A stretch of 64,000 nucleotides of DNA, taken from NCBI GenBank assembly GCA_947472765.1, contig CANJCM010000002.1, positions 1 to 64,000 of the forward strand, read 5' to 3'. Every line of letters begins with the position of its first letter. The first letter of the stretch is position 1. The stretch comes from Opitutia bacterium. Lineage in GTDB: Bacteria > Verrucomicrobiota > Verrucomicrobiia > Opitutales > Opitutaceae. Under the pieces are notes generated by a model. The model was given only the letters and a program-made list of their open reading frames with translations, was not told the DNA's origin and ran no database searches. A program made the position numbers and the translations under genes. Below are positions 21,427-29,642 of this stretch, one piece after another.

Positions 21427-23043
21427 ATGAGCCTTTCCTTCCGGTCCGCCGGCCTCGCCTCCCTCCTGCTGGTCACCGCCGTCGGCGCCTTCGCGCAGAC
21501 TCAGGTGCCTTTCGAACGCATTCGCCGGGCCGATCAGGAGCCGGGCAACTGGCTCACCTATTCCGGCAACTATTCGTCCCACCGGCACACGAAGCTCACC
21601 CAGATTACGCCCGGCAACGTGGCGAACTTGAAGCCGCTCTGGGTTTATCAGCAGTCCGACACGAGCAAGTGGGAAGTCAGCCCGATCGTGGTCGACGGCG
21701 TCATCTACGTCAGCGAACGCCCGAACATCGTCACGGCCCTCGACGCGCGCACCGGTCGGCCGATCTGGAATTACCGCCGGCCGCTGCCGGATGACGTGCC
21801 CATCTGCTGCGGTCGGCCCAATCGCGGCGTGGCGGTGCTCGGCGATGCGGTTTACCTCGGGACGTTTGATTCCCACCTTGTCTGCATCGACGCGAACACG
21901 GGCGTGGAGCGCTGGGATATCGTGGTCGCCGACTATCGCTCCGGTCCCTCCATCACGGTCGCACCGCTGGCGGTGAAGGATAAGATCGTGATCGGCATCT
22001 CCGGCGGCGAATACGGCGTCCGCGGCTACATCGCGGCCTACGATGCCAAGACCGGCCAGCAGGCCTGGCGCTGCTACACGGTTCCGGGTCCGGGCGAGAA
22101 GGGCAACGAGACCTGGGCCGGTGAGAGCTGGAAAATCGGCGGCGGCACGACCTGGGTCACCGGTTCGTACGATCCGGAGCTGAACCTGATTTACTGGGGC
22201 ACGGGCAACCCGAGTCCGGACTACAACGGCGACGTTCGCCAGGGTGACAACCAGTGGACCGCCTCGGTCGTCGCGGTGAACGCCGACACGGGCAAGATCG
22301 GCTGGGGCTTCCAATTCACGCCGCACGACACGCACGACTGGGATTCCAACCAGGTTCCGATCCTCATCGACGCGGAATTCAACGGCAAACCGCGGAAGAT
22401 GCTGATGCATGCGAACCGGAACGGATTCTACTACGTGCTGGACCGCGCGACGGGTGAATTCCTCAAGGGCGCCGCTTTCGCCAAACAGACCTGGGCCAAG
22501 GGACTCGACGAAAAGGGCCGTCCCATCCTGATTCCCGGCCTCGAACCGACGGCGGAAGGCGTGCTCGTTTATCCGGGCCTCGAAGGTTCGACGAACTGGC
22601 TGAGCCCTTCCTACAGCCCGCAGACCGGACTCTTCTACGTGCAGGTGAAGGAGGACTACGGCCAGTATTACTACAAACTCCCGAGCGCCTACGCACCAGG
22701 CGAACACTTCGAAAACGGCGGCGGCCGCAACGTCCTCGGCGAGGAGCCCTACGGTGCGCTCAAGGCGATCGAGGCGACGACCGGCAAGATTAAGTGGGAG
22801 TTCCGCCAGCAGGTCCCGGGCACGACCTCGCCCAACGCGGGCGTGATGTCGACGGCGAGCGGGCTGGTCTTCAGCGGCACGCGCGAGGGCCACTTCTTCG
22901 CGCTCGATGCCAAGACCGGCAAGTTCCTCTGGAGCTTCAACACCGGCGGCGGCATCTACGGCAGCACGGTCAGCTACCTCGTCGACGGCAAGCAGCACGT
23001 GGCGGTTGCCTCGGGGGCGAGTCTGTACGTCTTCGCCCTCTGA
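21427..23043 (+). CDS. PQQ-dependent alcohol dehydrogenase-type quinoprotein
   Basis: A 538-residue periplasmic quinoprotein with a signal peptide ('SLLLVTAVGAFAQT') and an eight-bladed beta-propeller with tryptophan-docking repeats ('LDARTGRPIWNYRR', 'DAKTGQQAWR', 'DAKTGKFLWSF'). The vicinal disulfide Cys127-Cys128 that sits over PQQ is present ('PICCGRPNRG'). Metal/PQQ ligands are recognisable: Glu195 in 'SGGEYGVRG', Asn261 in 'GTGNPSPD', and Asp304 in 'TPHDTHDWDSNQ' as the catalytic base. Asp306, two residues on, gives a DxD pattern like that of lanthanide-dependent enzymes. It would oxidise an alcohol or aldehyde and pass electrons to the adjacent cytochrome c. No PQQ biosynthesis genes are in the window. 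Confidence 0.9.
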   Translation: MSLSFRSAGLASLLLVTAVGAFAQTQVPFERIRRADQEPGNWLTYSGNYSSHRHTKLTQITPGNVANLKPLWVYQQSDTSKWEVSPIVVDGVIYVSERPNIVTALDARTGRPIWNYRRPLPDDVPICCGRPNRGVAVLGDAVYLGTFDSHLVCIDANTGVERWDIVVADYRSGPSITVAPLAVKDKIVIGISGGEYGVRGYIAAYDAKTGQQAWRCYTVPGPGEKGNETWAGESWKIGGGTTWVTGSYDPELNLIYWGTGNPSPDYNGDVRQGDNQWTASVVAVNADTGKIGWGFQFTPHDTHDWDSNQVPILIDAEFNGKPRKMLMHANRNGFYYVLDRATGEFLKGAAFAKQTWAKGLDEKGRPILIPGLEPTAEGVLVYPGLEGSTNWLSPSYSPQTGLFYVQVKEDYGQYYYKLPSAYAPGEHFENGGGRNVLGEEPYGALKAIEATTGKIKWEFRQQVPGTTSPNAGVMSTASGLVFSGTREGHFFALDAKTGKFLWSFNTGGGIYGSTVSYLVDGKQHVAVASGASLYVFAL

Positions 23044-23114
23044 ACGGGCGTTTCAGCCTCCCTCCGGCGGATTCGCCCGAGGGAGAATGGGGCTGCCTAG
23101 CCGGCCTGCGTAGC

Positions 23115-23184
23115 CGGGCGCGCACGAGGCGCGCCCCTACCGCAAACCGGAAAAATTTCGTAAGGGCGCGGCTCGTCCGCGCCC
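23115..23184. repeat. GC-rich palindromic interspersed repeat (family A, copy 1)
   Basis: Two palindromes about 25 nt apart, GGGCGCGCACGAGGCGCGCCC and GGGCGCGGCTCGTCCGCGCCC, between two convergent genes. Both are found in reverse arrangement at 54425-54486 ('GGGCGTGGACGAGCCCCGCCC' and 'GGGGCGCGCCTCGTGCGCGCCCC'). Dispersed copies in unrelated gaps indicate a REP-like element rather than a gene-specific terminator. Confidence 0.7.
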
Positions 23185-23212
23185 GATTTCGCGACCGGAT
23201 TCCCGCGCGTGC

Positions 23213-24469
23213 CTAACCCAGCCGTGCGAAGTCGACTCCGAGCACCTTGGCCGCGGCGGTTTTGTCGCCGCGGCAGGCGTGCAGCACCATGTCGATGTAC
23301 TGTTTCTCCTGCCCGGTCAGGAATTCCGCCAGGGCCGGCCAGTGCTTGAGTTCGCGCAAACGCAGTGGCAACTGCTGCGACGTGATGACGCGCGTCTCCG
23401 TCGTCGCCGCGATCTTCGAGACCACCTGGTACAACTCGGTCAGATTCCCCGGCCAGTGGTAGGCCATGAGCACGGCCAGCGCATCGTCGGTGAATTCGAT
23501 CAAGTTCGACTCGAAGAGCGGATTCGCAGCCTGCGAGGCGTAGTGTTTCACCAGCAGTGGAATGTCTTCGACCCGCTCGCGCAGCAGCGGCAACTGCACG
23601 GGCAGAGAAGCGACTCGGTAAAAGAGCTCGTCGTGAAAGGTCCCCTCGTCGACCAGCTTTTCGAGATCCTCGTTGGTGGTGCAGACGAGACGGAAACCGT
23701 GCGCCGTGTTGCGAAGCACGCTGACGAGTTCCTTCTGCACCGGCAGGGACAGGCACTGGAGATGTTGCAGGTAGAGCGTGCCGCCCTTCGCCTCCTTCAC
23801 CCACACGCCGCCCTCGCCGTTCTGGCCGATCAGGCCCTCGCGAAAATTGGTCTCGGAACTCAGCGAGCAGTCGATCCGGCGAAAAGCCGACTCCGGCGCG
23901 CCGCTCGCGGCGTGAAGGATCTCCGCCACCGCGGTCTTGCCCGTGCCGTTCTCGCCAATCAGCAGGACGGGCGTGCGCACGGTCGCGAGTTTCTTCACCT
24001 GCGTGATCAGCTTCGTCAGCCGCGCGCTCTTCCCGATGAGCCGGCTCTCGATATCCGAGTTCTTTACGCCCGGGGCGAGACCGGTGGCGGCCCGCTCGGC
24101 CTGGAATTTCCGGAATTCGAGCCCGCGCCGCATCGTCGCAATCAGCTCGTCGACGCGAAACGGCTTCTGGAGGTAATCGAACGCACCGTACTTCAGCGCC
24201 TGCACTGCGCTCTCGGTCGAGGCATAGGCGGTCATGATGATGACGACGGCGCTCGGGTCGTAGAGCTTGAGCTGCTTGAGCAGCGTGATGCCGTCCATCG
24301 GCTTCATGTCGATATCGGCCAGGACCAGGTCGTATTTGTCAGCCTTGTACCGGACGAGCGCCTTCTCGCCATCGGTGGCGGACGAGGTCGCGAAGCCCGT
24401 GGGCTGGATCACGGCCTCGAGCATCTCGTGGATGGAGACGAGGTCGTCGACGATGAGAACGGCGGGCAT
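23213..24469 (-). CDS. Degenerate NtrC-family response regulator (receiver + AAA+ + partial Fis HTH)
   Basis: A 418-residue protein. Residues 1-120 are an intact CheY-like receiver ('VLIVDDLVS', Asp52 in 'LADIDM', 'QKPF' near 102). Residues about 140-350 are an AAA+ sigma-54-activator domain with a good Walker A, 'GENGTGKT' (172-179). The Walker B reads 'GGTLYLQHL' (QH in place of DE at 235-236), the GAFTGA loop is absent ('IGQNGEGGVW' in its place), and the sensor II arginine is lost ('WPGNLTEL'). The Fis-type helix-turn-helix at the C-terminus is cut short ('KTAAAKVLGVDFARLG'). It probably cannot hydrolyse ATP or remodel sigma-54 holoenzyme. It is 69 nt downstream of a PilC/GspF gene and likely co-transcribed. 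Confidence 0.85.
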   Translation of the reverse strand: MPAVLIVDDLVSIHEMLEAVIQPTGFATSSATDGEKALVRYKADKYDLVLADIDMKPMDGITLLKQLKLYDPSAVVIIMTAYASTESAVQALKYGAFDYLQKPFRVDELIATMRRGLEFRKFQAERAATGLAPGVKNSDIESRLIGKSARLTKLITQVKKLATVRTPVLLIGENGTGKTAVAEILHAASGAPESAFRRIDCSLSSETNFREGLIGQNGEGGVWVKEAKGGTLYLQHLQCLSLPVQKELVSVLRNTAHGFRLVCTTNEDLEKLVDEGTFHDELFYRVASLPVQLPLLRERVEDIPLLVKHYASQAANPLFESNLIEFTDDALAVLMAYHWPGNLTELYQVVSKIAATTETRVITSQQLPLRLRELKHWPALAEFLTGQEKQYIDMVLHACRGDKTAAAKVLGVDFARLG

Positions 24470-24538
24470 GAGGCGGGAAGGCCGGAGCCTCAGGCGGACC
24501 TGAGGGCGAGGCGCGGAGTCAGGGAACTGGCCGCACGC

Positions 24539-25729
24539 TTACTGCAGGCCGCCGGCGACCGCACCGAGTTGGAAGATCGGAAGGAACATCGCCATGACGA
24601 TGCCACCGACGACCACGCCGAGGAAAACGATCAGCATCGGCTCAATCAGCGAGGTGAGCGCGGCCACCGTGGCTTCGCACTCCACGTCGTAGAAGTCGGC
24701 GACCTTGTTCATCATGCCGTCGACATTGCCGGTGGATTCACCCGCCTTGACCATGTGCTTCATCATCGGCGGGAAGAAGGCGTTGGCCGCGAGCACCTCG
24801 GAGACCTGGCCGCCCTGGCTGACGTGCTTCGCAATTTCCTCGCAGGCGTCCTCGATCTGCACCTTGCCGCTGGCGGCCGAGACGATCTCGAGGGTGCGCA
24901 GGATGGGGACGCCGGAGCGAATCAGCGTGGCGTAGGTGCGGCAGAAACGGGAAAGGGCAATCTTGTGGATCAAGTTGCCGAAGATCGGGGCCTTGACGAG
25001 AAAGAGGTCCTTGGTGCGCCGGCCCTTGGGCGTGGCGACGAACTTGCCGCCGCCCCAATAGGTCCCGTAGGCACCGAGTCCGATCGCCCACCACCAGGCC
25101 TTCATGAAATTACTGAGGTCGATGAGGAACTGCGTCGGCGCGGGCAGCTTGGCTCCGAAGTCCTTGAACATCGAAGCGAACACGGGAATGACGAAAATCA
25201 GGAGCACGTTCACCAGCGCGACGGCCAGGCCGATGACCGCGATCGGGTAGGTCATGGCCGACTTCACCTTCTTGGTCAGCTTGACGGTGGACTCGAAGTA
25301 GCCGGCCACCTTGGCCAGAATCTCAGCGAGACCGCCGCTGGCTTCACCGGCTTCCACCATCGAGATGAACAGCGTGTTAAAGGAGTTCGGGAACCGCTTC
25401 ACCGCGGTCGAAAAGGAATTACCCTGCGAAATTTCCCCGCGGACGTCGCGAATCACGATGCGGAAACACGGATCCTCCGTCTGATCCTGCAAGGCCTCGA
25501 GACACTGGACGAGCGGGAGACCGGCGGACAAAAGGGACGCAATTTGCTGGGTGAAAAGTGCCAGTTCGCCGAGCGGCAGCTTGTACGTCTTGGCCTTCTT
25601 CTCGAGCGCCTTCTGCTTCGCCAGCGCCTGGGCGGCCTTCAGATTGCCACCTTTTTTGGGCGCGGGCCCCGAGCGGGAAGATTGGGCGGGACCGGCGGCC
25701 GAAGTAAGCAATGCCATGGGGCGAGCCAA
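24539..25729 (-). CDS. pilC: Type IV pilus / type II secretion inner-membrane platform protein
   Basis: A 396-residue GspF/PilC-family platform protein; the start may be this ATG or 'MALLTSAAGP' four codons on. Two T2SSF domains are seen: about residues 55-180 ('LALFTQQIASLLSAGLPLVQCLEAL', 'FSTAVKRFPNSFNTLFISMVEAGEASG') and 265-390 ('LSRFCRTYATLIRSGVPILRTLEI', 'MVKAGESTGNVDGMMNKVADFY'). Hydrophobic segments are 'AVIGLAVALVNVLLIFVIPVF', 'WWWAIGLGAYGTYWG' and the C-terminal 'MLIVFLGVVVGGIVMAMFLPIF'. It would recruit the PilB/PilT ATPase to assemble pili or pseudopili. No other pilus assembly genes adjoin it, but a frameshifted pilin lies at 52.8 kb. Confidence 0.92.
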   Translation of the reverse strand: MARPMALLTSAAGPAQSSRSGPAPKKGGNLKAAQALAKQKALEKKAKTYKLPLGELALFTQQIASLLSAGLPLVQCLEALQDQTEDPCFRIVIRDVRGEISQGNSFSTAVKRFPNSFNTLFISMVEAGEASGGLAEILAKVAGYFESTVKLTKKVKSAMTYPIAVIGLAVALVNVLLIFVIPVFASMFKDFGAKLPAPTQFLIDLSNFMKAWWWAIGLGAYGTYWGGGKFVATPKGRRTKDLFLVKAPIFGNLIHKIALSRFCRTYATLIRSGVPILRTLEIVSAASGKVQIEDACEEIAKHVSQGGQVSEVLAANAFFPPMMKHMVKAGESTGNVDGMMNKVADFYDVECEATVAALTSLIEPMLIVFLGVVVGGIVMAMFLPIFQLGAVAGGLQ

Positions 25730-25854
25730 AAGCAGCCTCTACGTACTCGCAATCCATTTTCCGGGGCTGAACCAGTAAAAATCGGGTGAGAAACCCGTAG
25801 GCGCATCGATTGGATCTCCATCCCGGAGATCGACCCGGCGAAAGGGTCGGGAGT

Positions 25855-25928
25855 TGGAGCGGGCGGGGGGAATCGAACCCCCGAGGCCAGTTTGGAAAAC
25901 TGGAGTTTTACCACTAAACTACGCCCGC
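25855..25928 (-). tRNA. tRNA-Gly (anticodon TCC)
   Basis: A 74-nt cloverleaf on the minus strand. GCGGGCG pairs with CGCCCGC, anticodon stem CCAGT/ACTGG encloses TTTCCAA with anticodon TCC, and the T arm is GGGGG-TTCGATT-CCCCC. The CCA is encoded. Confidence 0.97.
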
Positions 25929-26368
25929 GTGGCGCCGGGCAGGAGCTTCCCTGTCCCCCGCGAGCGGTCAAGCCCGGCCTCGCAATTGACCGGCGAACGA
26001 ACACGCCCGCGTGGATTGCGACGGAACTCACGGGCTCGACGTAAACGCACCAATGGATTCTTCGCTGCGCTCAGAATGACAGGGTACCCACTCGCTCTGC
26101 CTTTGGTGGTGACGCCGCGGGGGGGGGGCCAACCGATCGATTGCGCCCCTGCCCACACCCACTCCGCTCCCGCCTTGGCGGCGCGAGTCGCTTCGCCTTT
26201 TCAATGCGCCCGCACGGCTCAGCCGGTTGCCCCGCTTTTCTCCCTGGTTGCCCGACGTTCTACGAACGCGCCAACCTCGCCGCGTTCCTCGCACGGCTCC
26301 CGCGCGTGAAGTCGCGGACCAAGATTTGCCGTCGACAATACCGGGGCGCAGCAAACCCTTGAGCGGCC
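25929..26368. other. Intergenic region with cross-phylum repeat
   Basis: A 440-nt gap between tRNA-Gly and the carbonic anhydrase. It contains the interspersed repeat described at 26051-26085, a nine-G homopolymer near 26121 and no credible gene. Short ORFs crossing it ('VILSAAKNPL'-type peptides) are translations of the repeat and should not be annotated. Confidence 0.6.
26051..26085. repeat. Interspersed repeat 'GATTCTTCGCTGCGCTCAG' (family B)
   Basis: The segment CTTCGCTGCGCTCAGAATGAC recurs, in both orientations, at 29523-29552 and 29605-29631. Its conceptual translations ('HSERSEES', 'ILSAAKNP') are well-known spurious peptides in many bacterial annotations. The core GCGCAGCGAAG/CTTCGCTGCGC can form short hairpins. 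Confidence 0.75.
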
Positions 26369-27040
26369 ATGGGAAAACTCGATCATCTCTTCGATCAAAA
26401 CCGGGCTTGGGCCGATGCGCTCCGTGCCCGCGACGCCGACTTTTTTCTGAAGCTCTCGCGGCAACAGTCGCCGGAATACCTCTGGATCGGATGCTCCGAC
26501 AGCCGCGTGCCGGCGAACGAGATCGTCAATCTGCTGCCCGGCGAGCTCTTCGTGCATCGCAACATCGCGAATGTCGTCGTGCACACGGATCTGAATTGTC
26601 TCTCGGTCATGCAGTTCGCCGTCGATGTCCTGAAGGTGAAGCACGTCATTGTATGCGGCCATTACGGCTGCAGCGGTGTCCGGGCCGCCTTGCGCTGTGA
26701 TCGCATCGGGCTCGCCGACAACTGGCTCCGGCACGTGCAGGACGTCGCGGAGAAGCACCAGCGTTGCATCCACGCGGTGCCGGGCGACCAGGTGCGGACC
26801 AACCGGCTCTGCGAATTGAACGTGCTCGAGCAGGTGAGCAACGTTTGCCAGACGACGATCGTGCGGGACGCCTGGCATCGCGGCCAGTCGCTGACGGTCC
26901 ACAGTTGGATTTACGGACTGAAGGACGGTTTGTTGCGGAACCTCGGCATGAGCATCACTAGCGTACCCGAGTTCGAGCCGCAGTACCGCGCGGCTCTGGC
27001 GGCCATCGAGGCGCGCGAGCCGTTCACCGCGGCGGTGTGA
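26369..27040 (+). CDS. can: Beta-class carbonic anhydrase
   Basis: A 223-residue cytosolic zinc enzyme interconverting CO2 and bicarbonate. The zinc/active-site motifs are complete: 'WIGCSDSRVPANEI' (Cys and the Asp-Arg dyad) and 'IVCGHYGCSGVRAAL' (His and Cys). The C-terminal 'VHSWIYGLKDGLLRNLG' is typical of the E. coli Can-like subgroup. Length is normal and the ATG start matches the conserved N-terminal 'LDHLFDQNRAWAD'. It would supply bicarbonate to CarB and carboxylases. Confidence 0.96.
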   Translation: MGKLDHLFDQNRAWADALRARDADFFLKLSRQQSPEYLWIGCSDSRVPANEIVNLLPGELFVHRNIANVVVHTDLNCLSVMQFAVDVLKVKHVIVCGHYGCSGVRAALRCDRIGLADNWLRHVQDVAEKHQRCIHAVPGDQVRTNRLCELNVLEQVSNVCQTTIVRDAWHRGQSLTVHSWIYGLKDGLLRNLGMSITSVPEFEPQYRAALAAIEAREPFTAAV

Positions 27041-27165
27041 TCGAACGGGCCGCTCAATTGGGGCGGTCACGGATTTAGCGCCGCCGGAGCGGCCGCCTTC
27101 CGCTCGCGGCGGAGGGCTTCCTCGCGCGGCCGTGCACCCGAAATGCAAGTAAACGGCGCGGATAC

Positions 27166-27187
27166 GGGGATTACCCCATGTCCCGGA
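27166..27187 (+). promoter_or_regulatory. ACCCCAT-type dyad upstream of PRC/BON gene
   Basis: GGGGATTACCCCATGTCCCGG lies about 130 nt upstream of the PRC-barrel gene. GGGG/CCCC form a dyad and ACCCCAT matches the motif upstream of the giant surface protein, the histidine kinase and the ECF sigma factor. The right-hand G arm seen in the other three copies is not conserved here, so this is the weakest copy. Confidence 0.35.
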
Positions 27188-27313
27188 TCTGCGCATCCTG
27201 TAGCATGGAGAGCCTCTCTCTCCGTGGGGCCGGCAAGGCCGCCACCTCAGGAGACCGGGCCGCTCCGCACCTCCTCCGTCTGCTCACCGCGCCATCTGCG
27301 CTCCCGTCCACTC

Positions 27314-28369
27314 ATGAAATCACCCATTCCGCTTTTTGCCGCCGCGTTCCTCGCCGCCGCGCTTCCGTCCAGCCACGCCCAGGACGGCGCCAGCACGGCG
27401 CCCATTGGCGCCGAGCGAAAGGTTGTCTCCTTCACCAATATCCAAATCAAGAATTTCGACGGCGAGAGCTTGGGGCGAATCACCGACCTCGGCATCGATC
27501 TCGTCAACGGCCGGATCGTCGAGGTCCTGGTCCAGACCGATGATTAGCTGGGACTCGGAAGCAAGATCGTCGCCGTACCGCCGCTGGCGCTGCTGCCGGA
27601 CGCCCTCCACGAGGTCTACTTGCTCAATGCCAGCATCGAGGTCTTCAAATCCGCCGCCGCCATCGATCTCAACGAATGGCTCGATGCCGGCCGGAGCGAA
27701 CGCGTCGCCGCCGCGTATATTCTTTTCGGCCAGGAGCCCTACTTCCTCGAGGCCGGCGATCTGGCGTCCAAGACGGACGCACGTCCCAAGGTGTCCCTCG
27801 GTTACGTCGAGCGCTCCAGCAAGATTCTCGATCTGCCCGTGGGCAATTTCCAGGGCCAGAAATTCGGCAAGGTGTGGTCCCTCACACTGGACATTCCGCG
27901 CGGCCGCATCCTCTCCATCATCGTGCTCGCGCCGGGAAACTTCCTGACCAAGAGCATCATCCCCGCGACGGCCCTGAGCTTCAACACCAACCGGGACGCG
28001 TTGCTCCTCGATGACACGAAGGTCGAGTACGCGGCGGAACCGCGGTATGTTTTAACCGAGCCCGCCTTCGGGCAGGATGCGAGCTCCGAGGAGCAGGCGT
28101 ACAAGGGTCCGCGGACTTCGGCCCCGCTCGAGCAGGGCACCAGCTATCGGGATGTCGACCGCACCGTGCTCATCACCCGGGGAATTCGCACCGCAAAACT
28201 CAACGGACTCCAGGTCCAGGTGGGCACCATCCATGGCCGCGTCACGCTTCGCGGCTGGGTGAACACGGAGGAACAACGAGTCCGGATTGGCGAAATCGCG
28301 ATTGCCGCGAGCCGCCTCGAGGTGGTGGACAACCAAATCACGGTCGGCCGGCCCCCGGGCCGGAAGTAA
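27314..28369 (+). pseudogene. PRC-barrel/BON-domain exported protein interrupted by in-frame TAG
   Basis: The reading frame from ATG 27314 to 28369 is continuous except for one TAG at 27545-27547 (codon 78). The track therefore shows two pieces in the same frame (27143-27547 and 27620-28369). Residues 1-23 are a signal peptide ('PLFAAAFLAAALPSSHAQ'). A first PRC-barrel strand set ('GESLGRITDLGIDLVNGRIVEVLVQ') ends at the TAG and resumes with 'LGLGSKIVAVPPLALLPD', exactly where a barrel continues. A second PRC-like unit ('FGKVWSLTLDIPRGRILSIIV') and a C-terminal BON domain ('IRTAKLNGLQVQVGTIHGRVTLRGWV') follow. Such proteins are usually envelope-stress or osmotic-stress proteins. Either a recent nonsense mutation, a sequencing error or readthrough explains it. 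Confidence 0.75.
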
Positions 28370-28408
28370 CGCCAACTCACGCTCCCCGAACCCACTTTTT
28401 CCGTCTTT

Positions 28409-29194
28409 ATGAAAATTCATCCTCTCTTCCTGCCGGCCCTCGCGATTCTCGCCGGACTGCCGTCGACCAGCCGCGCCCTGCCCGTGGTCGACCTCGGCGC
28501 CGCCAGTTCCTACGCCGTACTGGCGGGCACCACGATCACCAGCACGGGCTTCACGGTGGTTGATGGCGATCTCGGGGTCAGCCCCGGTGCGACCATCTCC
28601 GGTTTTGCGGGTTTTGGCGGTGGCGGCGACGGCATCGTCAACGGCTCCATTCACGCGAACGATGTCTCCGCCGGGGATGCGCACACGGACATGGTCGCGG
28701 CCTACAACCTGCTTTCGGGCGAGACGGCAACGGTCACGGGCGTGACCTCCTTCGCCAATACGACCGTCACGCCCGGAGTGTACAATTCGGGCGCCAGCAT
28801 CTCGATCACCGGCAGCGTAGTCCTGAGCGGCAACGGCCTCTTCGTGTTTCAGATGGGCTCCACCTTGCTCACGGGCATCGGGAGCCAGGTCACCCTCGCC
28901 GACGGTGCGCTCGCGAAGAATGTCTACTGGCAGGTGGGCAGTTCCGCGACGCTCGGCGGTTCGTCGCTACTCGTCGGAACCGTGCTCGCGTACACTTCGA
29001 TCACCGCGGACGCCGGCGCGATCGTGAATGGAAGGCTGCTCGCCCAGAACGGGGCACTCTCCCTCTCAGGCAACACCATCACCGCGATTCCCGAACCCGC
29101 GACCTCGGCCCTGGCCATGGCGGGGTTCATCGGCGTCATCATCGGGTGGCGCAAACTCGGTCAGCGGCGTGCGCTGGCGAAGGTGTCGGCTTAA
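28409..29194 (+). CDS. DUF3494 ice-binding-like protein with PEP-CTERM anchor
   Basis: A 261-residue exported protein. Residues 1-23 are a signal peptide. Residues about 27-225 match the DUF3494/ice-binding beta-solenoid family ('LGAASSYAVLAGTTITSTG', 'GDLGVSPGATISGF', 'DMVAAYNLL', 'TPGVYNSGASISITGSVVLSGNGLFVFQMGSTL', 'KNVYWQVGSSATLG', 'VGTVLAYTSITADAGAIVNGRLLA'). The tail 'IPEPATSALAMAGFIGVIIGWRKLGQRR' is a PEP-CTERM sorting signal, implying exosortase-mediated surface anchoring. It follows the PRC/BON gene by 39 nt and ends at an intrinsic terminator. Many DUF3494 proteins bind ice, but others are adhesins, so cold function is inferred only. Confidence 0.88.
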   Translation: MKIHPLFLPALAILAGLPSTSRALPVVDLGAASSYAVLAGTTITSTGFTVVDGDLGVSPGATISGFAGFGGGGDGIVNGSIHANDVSAGDAHTDMVAAYNLLSGETATVTGVTSFANTTVTPGVYNSGASISITGSVVLSGNGLFVFQMGSTLLTGIGSQVTLADGALAKNVYWQVGSSATLGGSSLLVGTVLAYTSITADAGAIVNGRLLAQNGALSLSGNTITAIPEPATSALAMAGFIGVIIGWRKLGQRRALAKVSA

Positions 29195-29235
29195 GTCATC
29201 CCACCGCGCTCGAGCGAGCCCGGTGCAAATTCAAG

Positions 29236-29266
29236 AACCGCCGCCGTCAATGGCCGGCGGTTTTTT
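29236..29266 (+). terminator. Intrinsic terminator after DUF3494 gene
   Basis: GAACCGCCG pairs with CGGCGGTT around a CCGTCAATGGC loop region, followed by six T. It lies 42 nt after the stop and ends the PRC/BON-DUF3494 unit. Confidence 0.85.
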
Positions 29267-29522
29267 GCGCCCAGGCGAAGACTCGAAGTTCACGGAGCCA
29301 ATCACCCAGACCTGGTTTTGACCGGATGACAGGAGGGACAGGATTTGGGTTCGGAGCCCGAGGCTCGGAGCTCGGTGGAACCGGTGTCTTCGTGGTTAAA
29401 CTCCGGATTAGTCTAACCGCAGAGTGCACCGAATTCACGGAGTGATCGGCCTTGGATCGCCCAGCGCTTGGTGGCCCGCGGCGTGAGCAGCCCGGGTGAA
29501 AAGGCGAAAAACACCCCTTCAT

Positions 29523-29631
29523 GTCATTCTGAGCGCAGCGAAGAATCCATGGCCCCGAGGGAGACCCACGCGTGGATGACCAAGCCTGTCGCTGCGCTCG
29601 GTAACTTCGCTGCGCTCAGAATGGCAGGGTG
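29523..29631. repeat. Inverted pair of family B repeat
   Basis: GTCATTCTGAGCGCAGCGAAG at 29523 and its near-complement CTTCGCTGCGCTCAGAATGGC at 29605 face each other across about 60 nt. Together they could form a long hairpin. The same unit occurs singly at 26051-26085. Confidence 0.75.
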
Positions 29632-29642
29632 TTCACACCGTC

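Noticed and set aside
23279-25789. 836-codon plus-strand ORF opposite the regulator and pilC
   Set aside because: Mirror frame of two well-supported minus-strand genes.
25919-26158. Small ORFs with 'VILSAAKNPL' or 'CHSERSEES' peptides (also near 29468)
   Set aside because: They translate the interspersed family B repeat and are a well-known source of spurious proteins.
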